Below, in pieces: positions 1-9,231 of a stretch of DNA of 54,016 nt. How positions within the stretch are numbered: the stretch's first letter is position 1; each line of letters starts with the position of its first letter. The stretch comes from Arsukibacterium perlucidum DSM 18276 (GTDB lineage Bacteria > Pseudomonadota > Gammaproteobacteria > Enterobacterales > Alteromonadaceae), in contig NZ_KB907728.1 in NCBI RefSeq assembly GCF_000382165.1, positions 1 to 54,016 on the forward strand, written 5' to 3'. Made by a program: the position numbers and the translations under genes. A model generated the notes under the pieces. That model worked only from the letters and a program-made list of their open reading frames with translations. It ran no database searches and was not told where the DNA came from.

Positions 1-163
1 TCTCATATTCACGGCCAATAGCGGTAACCGTGCAGCAGCCTTTTTTCATAAGGCTTTGTGCAGCAGCACTTAGCGCAGAAAGTCTGGCTTTATGCATACT
101 TTTAGGGGTGACAAATGAGAGAAAATCGGCGAGCATTGTTTTTACATTCATGGCAGCATTCAT
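1..163 (-). CDS. IS4-family transposase, N-terminal part only
   Basis: The reading frame opens at ATG 163 on the reverse strand and stays open for 54 codons until the window edge. The peptide has the usual N-terminal layout of IS4-family transposases: a short leader, a motif MLADFLSF, then MHKARLSALSAAAQSL and a segment TVTAIGRE resembling the LTxTxIGR signature. The DDE catalytic core would lie outside the window. The family call rests on this short stretch alone. A shorter, broken copy of the same start is found at 3448-3558 in opposite orientation. Confidence 0.65.
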   Translation of the reverse strand, partial: MNAAMNVKTMLADFLSFVTPKSMHKARLSALSAAAQSLMKKGCCTVTAIGREYE

Positions 164-265
164 GGTTAGGTGTTTTTGGCGAAAGATCAGATCGGGAACT
201 GCCATGAATGTTCCCTTCGCCTTTAACTATTTGTTTTATCTACGCCATTCGTGGGGATTCGTCAG
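1..265 (-). mobile_element. IS4-like element, one terminus, cut by the left edge
   Basis: One end of an insertion sequence lies here. Its outer boundary is placed at base 265, where the reverse strand begins CTGACGAATCCCC. The same sequence starts the inverted copy at 3334, and the two copies stay closely similar by eye for about 200 bases. The reverse strand carries the start of an IS4-type transposase at 163. The rest of the element lies outside the window, so its other end and any target duplication cannot be seen. Confidence 0.7.
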
Positions 266-366
266 GTGCCTTGCTTCATCACAAAGGAAACTGCTTCCAT
301 TTGAGTAATATCATCAAGTGGATTGCCGGGCACAGTAATCAGGTCGGCACGTTTTCCCGCTATTAG
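266..366 (-). pseudogene. amidohydrolase C-terminal fragment
   Basis: Read on the reverse strand, about 33 codons encode [18 protein letters not shown] followed by a VMK segment. This is the conserved C-terminal end of metal-dependent amidohydrolases (imidazolonepropionase or prolidase-like), where GKxADLI precedes the last beta strands. The fragment stops exactly where the IS4-like end begins at 265, and its upstream side is lost near 366. It is a dead scar left by IS insertion and deletion. A second, separate amidohydrolase relic occurs at 17631-17921. Confidence 0.6.
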
Positions 367-411
367 ATTTTAGAAGCCTGGGATGAAGAAGAAGCGGATT
401 AACCAGCTATA

Positions 412-442
412 GGGTTAGAAAAAAATAAATTTTTTCTAACCC
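412..442 (+). terminator. hairpin terminator behind a lost gene
   Basis: A perfect 13-base inverted repeat, GGGTTAGAAAAAA with TTTTTTCTAACCC, is separated by five bases. It sits ten bases after a short forward open stretch ending LEAWDEEEAD-stop at 400-402. That stretch is only about 11 codons and looks like the tail of a gene removed by the rearrangement next to the IS. The arms themselves supply A and T tracts, so it could work in both directions. Confidence 0.6.
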
Positions 443-543
443 CTATTCTACTGCAAGGTGTGCTTGGCGTTTCGCTTCCTTTGCACGTTCTTATTAGCCA
501 GTGATTTCATATAATTGACAATTCGGCAAAATTAACCAAAATC

Positions 544-687
544 TTAGGTGTTGGGGTCAGTGAGTTCTGTAGAGGCTTCCGTAGGTTCAGGGATGTTAGT
601 AACTTCGGGGGTTTCATCTGTGGTTACCTCATTGATATTCGCTGTCTCATCCGGTTGTGTTTCGCTCATATTTCTTTCTTTTGACAT
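544..687 (-). CDS. small acidic hypothetical protein (47 aa)
   Basis: ATG at 687 is preceded by TAGGAGAGCAAC, a good ribosome site at normal spacing, and the frame runs 47 codons to TAA. The product is rich in Glu, Thr, Pro and Asp, has no hydrophobic stretch, and looks disordered. A second ATG at codon 7 could also serve as the start. I do not recognise a family. It is transcribed away from the sensor gene at 905, with about 215 bases of AT-rich DNA between them. The ribosome site is the main reason to believe it is real. Confidence 0.45.
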   Translation of the reverse strand: MSKERNMSETQPDETANINEVTTDETPEVTNIPEPTEASTELTDPNT

Positions 688-904
688 GTTGCTCTCCTAA
701 CGTATAAGTAAGTGATTATCAACATTTAGAGCTTACAAACAGCCTCTATTAGCACGGCGTGTCCAAACGCACAATATAAGCAAAAAATGCTATAAGTGAA
801 TATAACAAAGAAAATTTATCCCTGTTCATAGCAACTTACATGTAGTATAAAATTTATGCAATCAAACCCGCACAAAAAATAGTAATTTAGGTGATGCGAC
901 AACC

Positions 905-2587
905 GTGACCATACAAGCCATACAAGCCCAAAAAGGGCTGCGCATAATAGCCAATATTTTTTATAGCATTTGCTTAGTCTTGCTAGTTACTTTTTTGCTT
1001 TTAGGCATGTGGGCAAGCGCAAATTTTAATGAAAAAGATGGTGCAGTCTTAAGCGAGTATGGTGTGGCGATCCATAAGTTTCCCCTGGTTAACAAATATG
1101 TTTTAGCAGGAAACGCTGACTCTGTTTTAAGCAAGGCAATGGGGAAATCAGCAATCACTTATACCAAGCTTTACGCAATAAATAAGTGTATTGCCAATGA
1201 TTTTGATTCCCTGTCAGCACTCTTATCTTGTGCCAAGGTAGGCGAGGCTAATAAGCTTGAATTTGTTATCGATAGATGGGGAAAGACTAGTAGCTTCGAG
1301 GCTACAAAAATTGTCGAAGTAAAACCCCTTAGTCAAGATGTTTCATATTTTCTCATTGACACTATTTTACTGTCGTTATGTCTAGGCTTATCGTTGCTAT
1401 TGTTTGCAAAAGGCCGATGTTTTGTGTCGGGCTACTTAATCAGCTTAGCGTTACTAACAAGTGTATGCGAAAGTAAATTCTTCTTTATTGGTTCAACTAT
1501 GGTTGGTTCAGATGTCATTGAATCAATCCGTTTAAGTATAGCGTTCATCGCAGGACCTTTAGGTCTGTATTATTTTCCACAAACACTTAATAATAAAATT
1601 TGGCGGCGGGTGCAGATGATAGCCATTATTATTTGTATCGCCTTGCTGTTTTTTAGCTTTCACTATTTAAACAATTTCTATTCCAATGGTTGGATGTATT
1701 TTCTGTATAGCGTTACATTTACTTTGTTTGTAATTGTGGTGCAGTTTATATTGAAATACCGTTTGGTGCTGAATATAAAAGAACGTAAACAGGTATTTAC
1801 CATGTTGTTCTGCGTCAGCTTAGGTTTGGTAATGTATCTGCCCTTAATGAATATTCCTAATTATGGAACACTTTTTGCTCGTTATCTGATTATGCTCAGT
1901 GTTGGCTTTGGTGTATTCTTTGCACTTATGCGATACGGGCTATGGCAAGTCGATTCCTTAATATCAAAATCGGCTACTTTAAGTCTGTTATCGGTTGTAG
2001 CATTTTCTTTCTGGGCTGGACTTGATCAAGGTATGCAGGCTCTATTAAATCAAACCATTGGTTTAAGCAGTAAAACATTTACGGCCTTCTTAGCAGCAGC
2101 CATAAGTTCTTTATTCGCAATTCCTGCCTATAATTATATTTCAAAGTCTTGCGACTCATTTTTTAACAAAGACCTGCACTTATTAAAACGTTTTTTATCG
2201 AAAGATATTTTGGTAATTGCAGAAACCCAAAAGCTCCCTGTATTTGTAGAGCAACTAGGAATGAAACTGCTTATATTAAGTGGAGCTAGAAATATTGAAC
2301 TTGAATTTAATGACTACTATCGCTTATCTGAAGCGATTAAATTTAGTGCGAGTCAAGACATAAAAACAGATGAATATGTGGTCAAAAAAGAAATTTTTGA
2401 ATATCATCTTGATAAGATATTATCCGTTTCGTTTACTCTTGAATTTGTTGACCGCAGGATCAACAAAGAAATAAAAAACCAATTAGAAGAAGGCACGGAT
2501 GAAATAGCACGTGCACTCGCGTCGTGTTCAAGATGGAACTACTTAGAGTCTCTGGATCCTGACAAAGCTAAACTTCGACTAGTATAA
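905..2587 (+). CDS. multi-pass membrane sensor-like protein without a kinase domain
   Basis: This 560-residue protein has an N-terminal membrane segment (about 14-38), an extracytoplasmic stretch to about 145, then roughly eight hydrophobic segments between 150 and 420, and a soluble tail of about 140 residues. The layout resembles the input half of ComP-like histidine kinases: a membrane core, a motif like RYGLWQVDSLISKSA, then a GAF-like region. No H-box, ATP-binding domain or GGDEF follows, so any output must go through a partner or the short tail. The start is GTG with AGGTGA ten bases upstream, since no in-frame ATG is better placed. The gene is AT-rich compared with the chromosome to its right, which suggests transfer. 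Function unknown. Confidence 0.7.
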   Translation: MTIQAIQAQKGLRIIANIFYSICLVLLVTFLLLGMWASANFNEKDGAVLSEYGVAIHKFPLVNKYVLAGNADSVLSKAMGKSAITYTKLYAINKCIANDFDSLSALLSCAKVGEANKLEFVIDRWGKTSSFEATKIVEVKPLSQDVSYFLIDTILLSLCLGLSLLLFAKGRCFVSGYLISLALLTSVCESKFFFIGSTMVGSDVIESIRLSIAFIAGPLGLYYFPQTLNNKIWRRVQMIAIIICIALLFFSFHYLNNFYSNGWMYFLYSVTFTLFVIVVQFILKYRLVLNIKERKQVFTMLFCVSLGLVMYLPLMNIPNYGTLFARYLIMLSVGFGVFFALMRYGLWQVDSLISKSATLSLLSVVAFSFWAGLDQGMQALLNQTIGLSSKTFTAFLAAAISSLFAIPAYNYISKSCDSFFNKDLHLLKRFLSKDILVIAETQKLPVFVEQLGMKLLILSGARNIELEFNDYYRLSEAIKFSASQDIKTDEYVVKKEIFEYHLDKILSVSFTLEFVDRRINKEIKNQLEEGTDEIARALASCSRWNYLESLDPDKAKLRLV

Positions 2588-2747
2588 AGTGCTTTAAGTA
2601 GTATACATTTGAATTGAAACCCAAGAATTTTTTACCTTGAATCAAGGCATAGTTAACGTGTAATGAAAACACATAGGCCAAGAAATTCAAAAATAAAAAA
2701 ATTGCTTTAATAAATGACAATTGCTTACTAGCTAATTAGGTATGGAT

Positions 2748-3299
2748 ATGAAAAAAATTATTTTACTAGACCCGGGGCATGGGAATAACACCGAAGGAAA
2801 GAGATCTCAAATATATGATGATGGCAGCCAAATATTTGAGTGGGAATTTAATAGAGATATTGTCAGGCGTATACAATCAGATTTGCGTGTGTTTAATGTT
2901 GAGTGTATTAATATTGTCCCAGAAGACAGTGATATACCTTTAGCTGAACGAGTAAGAAGAGCCAATGAGTATGGCAGCGATGCTATCTATATTAGTGTCC
3001 ATGCTAATGCTGGTGGTGGCACAGGATTTGAAGTGTTCACATCCGTTGGTAGAAGTAAATCTAATCTATATGCTGAAATAATATCTGAGGAGTTTGATAA
3101 AGAATTTCCTGAACAGAGGAATCGTGGTACAAAAGAACATAATTACTATGTTCTGAGGAATACTAAAATGCCAGCAATTCTAACCGAAAGTTTTTTTATG
3201 GATACTTTTAATGACAGCAGAATTTTACTATCTGAGGCTGGTAGAAAAAAAATAGCTCAGTTTCATGTTTCGGCTATAATGCGAATGATGACAGTTTAG
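2748..3299 (+). CDS. N-acetylmuramoyl-L-alanine amidase (Amidase_3), no signal peptide
   Basis: The product cleaves the bond between N-acetylmuramic acid and the stem peptide if active. The zinc-ligand pattern is complete: DPGHG with His11, Glu31 in EWEFN, His85 in SVHANA, and the catalytic Glu147 in LTESFF. At 183 residues it is a bare catalytic domain with no AMIN domain, wall-binding repeat or signal peptide. That is unusual for a housekeeping amidase and closer to phage endolysins or effector-like enzymes. The start at 2748 is preferred because AGG at 2738 sits seven bases before it; ATG 2742 is too close. It is AT-rich like the sensor gene 160 bases upstream, and both lie inside the IS4-bounded islet. 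Confidence 0.85.
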   Translation: MKKIILLDPGHGNNTEGKRSQIYDDGSQIFEWEFNRDIVRRIQSDLRVFNVECINIVPEDSDIPLAERVRRANEYGSDAIYISVHANAGGGTGFEVFTSVGRSKSNLYAEIISEEFDKEFPEQRNRGTKEHNYYVLRNTKMPAILTESFFMDTFNDSRILLSEAGRKKIAQFHVSAIMRMMTV

Positions 3300-3333
3300 T
3301 TCGGTTTAACATGATAAATGGAAGTCAAATTAT

Positions 3334-3558
3334 CTGACGAATCCCCACGAATGGCATAGATAAAACGTAAAGTTAGGAGCGAAGGAAACATTCATGTTAG
3401 TTCCTGATCTGATCATTCGCCAAAACTTTCAAACTACGGAACGCACCATGAATGCTCAAGCCATGCTCGCTGATTTTCTCTCGTTTCTCATCCCTAAATG
3501 TATGCATAAAGCCAGAGTTTCTGCCCTCAGTGCCACTGCGCAAAGCCAAAGGAAATAA
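3334..3558 (+). mobile_element. IS4-like remnant, inverted copy of the left-edge element
   Basis: The segment begins CTGACGAATCCCC and follows the reverse complement of 60-265 closely. It includes a transposase start at 3448 (MNAQAMLADFLSF, then MHKARVSALSA) that hits a stop after 36 codons. Beyond about 3560 the similarity is lost. With the copy at the left edge it brackets 266-3333 as an inverted pair, the layout of a composite transposon or of an inversion endpoint. Confidence 0.7.
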
Positions 3559-3660
3559 TGTGCCAGCACGTTAAAGTTTAACTAACTTGTTTCAAAATTG
3601 AGTAATTCAGCCAAGTAATAGACAATTGAAATTAATACGCTAGTACGGAAGATGACACCA

Positions 3661-3690
3661 TTCGCCTTTCCCCTTTACTCCTTGTATAAT
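3661..3690 (+). promoter_or_regulatory. likely sigma-70 promoter of ygiQ
   Basis: A perfect TATAAT at 3685-3690 lies 32 bases upstream of the ygiQ start. The best -35 candidate at 18 bases spacing is TTCGCC at 3661, a weak match. No strong ribosome site precedes ATG 3723. Confidence 0.5.
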
Positions 3691-3722
3691 ACGCGCCCTT
3701 GTTCCACTCAGGTGCTTAATTT

Positions 3723-5999
3723 ATGTCCACTGCTGCTACAGCCTTATCCCGCAAATCTGCTCCTGTCGCGCGGATGGCACCTGAGCGTGATTTATTCAGC
3801 TACCCCAAATACTGGGCCGAGTGCTATGGCACGGCGCCGTTTTTACCGATGTCGCGCGTCGAGATGGACCAGCTTGGCTGGGGCAGCTGCGATGTGATAC
3901 TGGTGGTAGGCGATGCCTATGTAGACCACCCCAGCTTTGGGATGGCGGTAGTAGGACGGATGTTAGAAGCTCAGGGTTACCGGGTGGGGCTGATTTGCCA
4001 GCCGGACTGGCACAGCAAAGATGACTTTATGCGCCTGGGTAAGCCTAACCTGTTTTTTGGGGTGTCGGCCGGCAATATGGACTCGATGATTAACCGCTAC
4101 ACCGCCGACAAAAAACTGCGCCACGATGATGCCTATACCCCTGGCGATATTGGCGGCAAGCGGCCAGACCGGGCTGTTACGGTTTACACCCAGCGCTGTA
4201 AAGAAGCTTATAAAGATGTGCCGGTGATTATCGGTGGTATTGAAGCCAGCTTACGCCGAATTGCCCACTACGATTACTGGTCAGAGAAAATTCGCCGCTC
4301 GGTTATTTTTGACGCCAAGGCCGATATTTTAATTTATGGCAATGCCGAACGGCCTTTAGTGGAAGTGGCGCACAGGATTGCTTCAGGCATACCGGTCAGC
4401 GACATTCAGGATGTCCGCGGCACCGCGGTTATTCGCAAAGAGCCATTGCCAGGCTGGCGTGGCGTAGATTCTACTGCGATTGATAAAATTGGCAAGATTG
4501 ACCCGATTGGCAACCCCTATGGTGCTGATGATGTTGGCTGCAGCAGCTATTCTGAGTTTGCCAAAGCCGGAATTGATTTAAGCAAGCCTGCGGAGGTTGA
4601 AGCTAAGCCGATACTGGTGCAGCCGCCGCGGCAAAAGCCGTGGGAAAAAACCTATGTTAAGCTGCCGGCATTTGAACAGGTAAGCGTTAATAAGCCTTTA
4701 TATGCCCATGCCTCACGGATATTACACCAGGAAACCAACCCGGGCTGTGCCCGCGCGATTATGCAGCGCCATGGTGACCGCCATATCTGGGTAAACCCGC
4801 CGGCCTTTCCGCTAAGTACTGAAGAGATGGATCTGGTATTTGGCCTGCCGTATCAGCGGGTGCCACACCCGGTATATGGCAAGGAAAAAATCCCTGCCTA
4901 CGAGATGATTAAAACCTCGGTCAATATCATGCGCGGCTGCTTTGGTGGCTGCTCGTTCTGCTCGATTACCGAACACGAAGGCCGTGTTATTCAAAGCCGC
5001 TCGAAAGAGTCGATAATGCAGGAGATAAAGGATATTCGCGACAAAGTACCGGGTTTTACCGGCGTGATATCCGATCTTGGCGGCCCAACCGCTAATATGT
5101 ACCGCTTAAATTGTAAAAACCCAAAAGCAGAGCAAACCTGCCGCCGTCCTAGTTGTGTGTACCCGACCATATGCGAGCATATGGACACTGATCAAAGCCC
5201 GACGGTTGAGCTGTATCGCGAAGCCCGTAATTTACCCGGTATTAAAAAAGTGCTGATTGCCTCAGGCGTGCGTTACGACCTGGCAGTCGAAGACCCGAAC
5301 TATGTGCGTGAGCTGGTGCAGCATCATGTTGGTGGCTATTTAAAAATAGCACCGGAGCATACCGAAGAAGGCCCATTATCGAAGATGATGAAACCGGGCA
5401 TGGGTGCTTACGACAAATTTAAAGAAATGTTTGACCGTTTCAGTAAAGAAGCCGGCAAAGAGCAGTATTTAATTCCGTATTTTATCGCTGCCCACCCCGG
5501 TACCACCGATATGGATATGGTGAATTTAGCGCTGTGGTTAAAAGAGCGCGATTTTAAACTGGATCAGGTACAGAATTTTTACCCCAGTCCAATGGCTAAT
5601 GCGACCACCATTTATCATACTGAAATGAACTCGCTGAAAAACATTAACAAAGCCAATGACGAAGTGGTACCGGTGCCCAAAGGTGAGCGGCAGCGCCGCC
5701 TGCACAAAGCCATACTGCGCTATCACGACCCGAAAGGCTGGCCGCAAATTCGCGAAGCCTTAATTAACATGGGCCTGAAACATTTAATCGGCCGTAGCAA
5801 AGGCTGTTTAGTGCCGGAAGAGAGCAAAGACGAGCAGTTTAAAAAGCCATTAAAAGGCGGTAAGCCGGCCCTTAGCCGCCACACCGGTTTAAACCCGGCG
5901 GCAAAAGCTATTGCTAAAAGTGGCAAAAAGCCGTTTGCCACTAAAGCGGGCAATACCAGTGCGAACGCTAACCGCAGCAAACCGGCAAAAAACCGTTAA
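3723..5999 (+). CDS. ygiQ: YgiQ family radical SAM protein
   Basis: A 758-residue member of the YgiQ/UPF0313 radical SAM family. The three-cysteine cluster that binds the 4Fe-4S unit is seen as CFGGCSFC, Cys406-Cys410-Cys413. It is preceded by a cobalamin-binding-like N-terminal region with the family signatures [12 protein letters not shown] and IYGNAERP. The length and the basic, low-complexity C-terminal tail (Lys and Ala rich from about 700) fit the family. The substrate is not established for this family as far as I know. It stands alone, with its own promoter and a hairpin terminator just after the stop. Confidence 0.93.
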   Translation: MSTAATALSRKSAPVARMAPERDLFSYPKYWAECYGTAPFLPMSRVEMDQLGWGSCDVILVVGDAYVDHPSFGMAVVGRMLEAQGYRVGLICQPDWHSKDDFMRLGKPNLFFGVSAGNMDSMINRYTADKKLRHDDAYTPGDIGGKRPDRAVTVYTQRCKEAYKDVPVIIGGIEASLRRIAHYDYWSEKIRRSVIFDAKADILIYGNAERPLVEVAHRIASGIPVSDIQDVRGTAVIRKEPLPGWRGVDSTAIDKIGKIDPIGNPYGADDVGCSSYSEFAKAGIDLSKPAEVEAKPILVQPPRQKPWEKTYVKLPAFEQVSVNKPLYAHASRILHQETNPGCARAIMQRHGDRHIWVNPPAFPLSTEEMDLVFGLPYQRVPHPVYGKEKIPAYEMIKTSVNIMRGCFGGCSFCSITEHEGRVIQSRSKESIMQEIKDIRDKVPGFTGVISDLGGPTANMYRLNCKNPKAEQTCRRPSCVYPTICEHMDTDQSPTVELYREARNLPGIKKVLIASGVRYDLAVEDPNYVRELVQHHVGGYLKIAPEHTEEGPLSKMMKPGMGAYDKFKEMFDRFSKEAGKEQYLIPYFIAAHPGTTDMDMVNLALWLKERDFKLDQVQNFYPSPMANATTIYHTEMNSLKNINKANDEVVPVPKGERQRRLHKAILRYHDPKGWPQIREALINMGLKHLIGRSKGCLVPEESKDEQFKKPLKGGKPALSRHTGLNPAAKAIAKSGKKPFATKAGNTSANANRSKPAKNR

Positions 6000-6004
6000 A
6001 AAAC

Positions 6005-6040
6005 CGCGCTGCCGCTAACTAGCTGGCAGCGCGATATTTT
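6005..6040 (+). terminator. Rho-independent terminator after ygiQ
   Basis: Nine-base perfect arms CGCGCTGCC and GGCAGCGCG enclose an 11-base loop and are followed by ATATTTTT. It lies six bases after the ygiQ stop codon. Confidence 0.85.
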
Positions 6041-6179
6041 TCGTTTATCGAACAAAGCCGGCTGTTCTCAATATTTGGTTACACTTTAACTAAACCTCTG
6101 CTTTACACCGCTGCAACGCTTCTATAATTTAGCCTGATTAACCTGACACACAACTCAGGATGAAAAGCGAGGAGCGCTA

Positions 6180-7547
6180 ATGAAACGACTTATCAGTTCC
6201 GGCTGGCTTACATTTTGGCTGGCCCTGGCTGTTGCCGGCCATGCTGCAACGGTTGCAGCAGAACCAGTAACAGATCCGGCAGCACCTTCCGCAACAAAAG
6301 TGCAGCAATTTACCTTAGCTAACGGCATGCAAATTCTGGTGCTGGAAGACCATTCCATACCCAATGCCAATATGTATTTGTTCTGGAAAGTCGGCTCGCG
6401 CAATGAAGCACCGGGTATTACCGGTATTTCTCACTTTTTTGAACATATGATGTTTAATGGCGCTAAAAAATACGGCCCGAAAATGTTTGATCAGGTAATG
6501 GAAGCTTCCGGTGGTGCCAACAATGCCTATACCACCGAAAACCTGACCGTTTACACCAACTGGTTTCCGCAATCTGCGCTGGAAACTATCTTTGACCTGG
6601 AAGCCGACCGGATTGCCGATCTGGCTATCGACCCGGCTATGGTAGAAAGCGAGCGGGGCGTGGTGATATCTGAACGCAGCACCGGCCTGGAAAACTCGAA
6701 TTACCGTACCTTAAATGAAGCATTGAAGAGTGTGGCCTTTCAGGCTCATCCTTACAGCTGGTCGATCATTGGCCATGAGTCTGATATCCATGCCTGGACC
6801 CTCGATGATTTAGTGCAGTATCACAAAACTTACTATGCACCCAATAATGCGGTAGTAGTCATTGCCGGTGCTGTTACCCTGGCGCAGGTGCAGCAGTTGG
6901 CTGAGCAATATTTCGGGCCCATTCCGGCCCAGCCAGCGCCGCGGCAAGTCAGAACCGTCGAGCCCGAGCAAAAAGGCCAGCGTCGGGTGTTTGTGCAGAA
7001 AACATCAGCGACCTCACCGAATATTATGCTGGGCTATCATGTACCTGCGACCTCTGATCCGGATTACTATGCGCTGGAGTTAATGAGTACTATTTTAAGC
7101 AACGGTAAAAGCTCTCGCTTATATCAGGCATTAGTAGAGCAACAGCTGGCAACCAATGTGTTTACTAACCTGCCATTGTCGTTCGACCCCAACCTGTTTT
7201 ATGTGTATGCCATCGCCCGGCCAGGTGTGGCGGCCAGTACCTTAGAGCAGGCGATGTTACAAGCGCTTAGCGCAGTAGCAAAGAATGGGGTAACGGTTCA
7301 AGAACTGGAAAAAGCCAAGAATATCCAGCTGATGGATTTTTACCGCAATATGCAAACCATCAACGGTAAAGCCAATAATATCGGCACTTATCAGCTGTAC
7401 TTTGGTGATTACCGTAAACTTTACCAGACCGCAGAGTTGTTTAATAAGGTAACCACAGCAGATATTCAACGGGTGGCAGCACGTTACCTGACCAGAGCCA
7501 ACCGCACTGTCGGTGTGCTGGATGCAACCGAGGAGGCGGACGAATGA
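6180..7547 (+). CDS. M16 (pitrilysin-like) zinc peptidase, catalytic partner
   Basis: A periplasmic insulinase-family peptidase of 455 residues. A cleavable signal peptide is visible at 1-27. The inverted zinc motif HFFEH is at 85-89 with the third ligand expected in ESERGVVISE about 76 residues on. The fold is the usual two-domain M16B half (residues 40-230 and 240-450). It overlaps the next gene by four bases (ATGA), so the two are translated together. In many proteobacteria M16B enzymes come as such pairs, one with the zinc site and one without, forming a heterodimer. The substrate is not known here. Confidence 0.92.
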   Translation: MKRLISSGWLTFWLALAVAGHAATVAAEPVTDPAAPSATKVQQFTLANGMQILVLEDHSIPNANMYLFWKVGSRNEAPGITGISHFFEHMMFNGAKKYGPKMFDQVMEASGGANNAYTTENLTVYTNWFPQSALETIFDLEADRIADLAIDPAMVESERGVVISERSTGLENSNYRTLNEALKSVAFQAHPYSWSIIGHESDIHAWTLDDLVQYHKTYYAPNNAVVVIAGAVTLAQVQQLAEQYFGPIPAQPAPRQVRTVEPEQKGQRRVFVQKTSATSPNIMLGYHVPATSDPDYYALELMSTILSNGKSSRLYQALVEQQLATNVFTNLPLSFDPNLFYVYAIARPGVAASTLEQAMLQALSAVAKNGVTVQELEKAKNIQLMDFYRNMQTINGKANNIGTYQLYFGDYRKLYQTAELFNKVTTADIQRVAARYLTRANRTVGVLDATEEADE

Positions 7548-9001
7548 GCCATTGTTTAACTAAAAGGGCGGTATTAAGCGCGCTGGCAGCATGCTGTTTT
7601 ACCCTGGCAGGTTGTAGCAGTACCCCGCAGAACGCTGCTGGCGTTGCTGATAACTTCACTGCAGCCGGCGCTAAAGTGGCCAGCTTTCAGTTGCCTGCGT
7701 ATCAGACAATCGTGCTGGATAACGGTTTAACTCTGTATTTAATGCCGCAACATGAAGTGCCGCTGTTAAGTGTGGAAGTGATTGTTAATGCCGGCGCCGT
7801 GCTTGACCAGCAAGGCGGCGAGGCCTTTTTAACCTCGCAAAGCCTGCTGCTGGGCGCCGGTGGCAAAAGCAAACAACAGCTGGAGCAGGAAACCGATTTT
7901 ATTGGCGCCAGTCTCAGTACCAGTAATGGCAAAGAGGGCAGCTATCTGAGCATGAACTTTATGCAAAAAGACACGGTTGCCATGCTGGATATTCTGGCAG
8001 CCGTATTGATGCAACCTGAGTTTAACCCAGAAGAATTTGCCAAACTGCATAGCCGTTTGGTGGCGCAGCAACAGCAGGCTAAAGAAAGTCCGCGTAATGT
8101 AATAAGCCGTTATTTCGACAGTTTACTCTATGGCGAACACCCTTATGCCAAAGCTAATACCGGTACCGAGCAGTCGCTGGCGGCACTGGATCTGGCCAGC
8201 GTAACCGGCTTTTATCAGCGCTATTATCAACCCGATAATATTGCGATAGCAGTGGCTGGTGACTTTAAGATTGCAGAATTAAGCCAGCAGTTAAGCAGCC
8301 GCTTCGCTAACTGGCAGGGTAAAAGTGCTGCAAAGCCTGCACTGCCTGTGGTTGCTAAGCCGGCAACAGCCCGGGTGCTACTGGTAGATAAAGCAGATGC
8401 AACAGAAACCACGCTGATGTTTGGTGGGGTTGGGGTTAGCCAGAATAATCCGGACTATGTTGGCTTAGAGGTGGTTAATACCATCCTGGGCGGCCGCTTT
8501 ACCTCCTGGCTGAATGATGAGCTAAGAGTAAACAGCGGGCTAACCTATGGCGCAGGCTCGGGCTTCAGTTCGCTGAGCGCGGCTGGCGGTTTTCAGATCA
8601 GTACTTTTACTAAAACTGAAACCACTCAGCAAACCCTTGAACTGGCATTAGCTACCTATAGCAGGCTGTGGCAGCAGGGTATAGATCAGGCCACCCTCGA
8701 TTCTGCTAAAGCCTATGTTAAAGGCCAGTTTCCGCCGAACTACGAAACCAACAATCAACTTGCTGACTTACTGGGTAGCATGCACTTATACCAACTTGAT
8801 AAAGGCTTTATTAACGACTTTGAGCAAAAGGTCGATAGCCTGACCCTGGCAGATACTGAGCGCCTGATTAAGCAGTACTTTCCACAGCAACAATTACAGT
8901 TTGTGTTAATTGGCAAAGCCAGCGAGCTTACCAATCTGGCTCAGAGCCTTGGTGAGGTAACAACCGTGGCGATTAAGGCTAATGGTTTCAGCCCGCAATA
9001 A
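7544..9001 (+). CDS. M16 peptidase-like lipoprotein lacking the zinc site
   Basis: A 485-residue M16 homologue. The N-terminus has a lipobox LAGC with Cys24, so it is probably anchored in a membrane as a lipoprotein. Where the partner has HxxEH this protein reads GGEAFLTSQ, so the zinc ligands are gone and it is almost certainly inactive. The R/Y pair that M16 partners supply to the chamber is suggested by ELRVNSGLTYGAGS near residue 330. It starts within the stop codon of the active peptidase, as expected for a regulatory or structural subunit. Confidence 0.9.
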   Translation: MSHCLTKRAVLSALAACCFTLAGCSSTPQNAAGVADNFTAAGAKVASFQLPAYQTIVLDNGLTLYLMPQHEVPLLSVEVIVNAGAVLDQQGGEAFLTSQSLLLGAGGKSKQQLEQETDFIGASLSTSNGKEGSYLSMNFMQKDTVAMLDILAAVLMQPEFNPEEFAKLHSRLVAQQQQAKESPRNVISRYFDSLLYGEHPYAKANTGTEQSLAALDLASVTGFYQRYYQPDNIAIAVAGDFKIAELSQQLSSRFANWQGKSAAKPALPVVAKPATARVLLVDKADATETTLMFGGVGVSQNNPDYVGLEVVNTILGGRFTSWLNDELRVNSGLTYGAGSGFSSLSAAGGFQISTFTKTETTQQTLELALATYSRLWQQGIDQATLDSAKAYVKGQFPPNYETNNQLADLLGSMHLYQLDKGFINDFEQKVDSLTLADTERLIKQYFPQQQLQFVLIGKASELTNLAQSLGEVTTVAIKANGFSPQ

Positions 9002-9031
9002 ATAAACTGCAGCCTGCTGACAACAACAGTA

Positions 9032-9084
9032 AAGCCGCTTGCTTAGCCTGAGTTAATCCAGGTTAAGCCAGGCGGCTTTTTAGT
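9032..9084 (+). terminator. hairpin terminator after the M16 pair
   Basis: AAGCCGC at 9032 pairs with GCGGCTT at 9072, and the inner arms AGCCTG and CAGG extend the stem. The 3' arm ends in TTTTTAG. It lies about 30 bases after the second M16 stop. Confidence 0.7.
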
Positions 9085-9231
9085 TGATGTAACAAGTCTT
9101 TACCAGCAAACGGTTAAGTGTTTTAGTCCAAGCTGCTATAGTTCATCAGTGATTAATTTTCGCCGGTTATACTCGGCGTATCTCTGGTTTTTTCCGTGGT
9201 TATAAATACCGTGCTTTAACAAGGATTGGTT

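Noticed and set aside
30..308. Forward open frame of 92 codons at the left edge
   Set aside because: It runs antisense through the IS4-like transposase start and its terminal sequence, then into the amidohydrolase scar.
3652..3897. Forward frame overlapping the start of ygiQ
   Set aside because: It covers the ygiQ promoter and runs out of frame over a well-supported gene.
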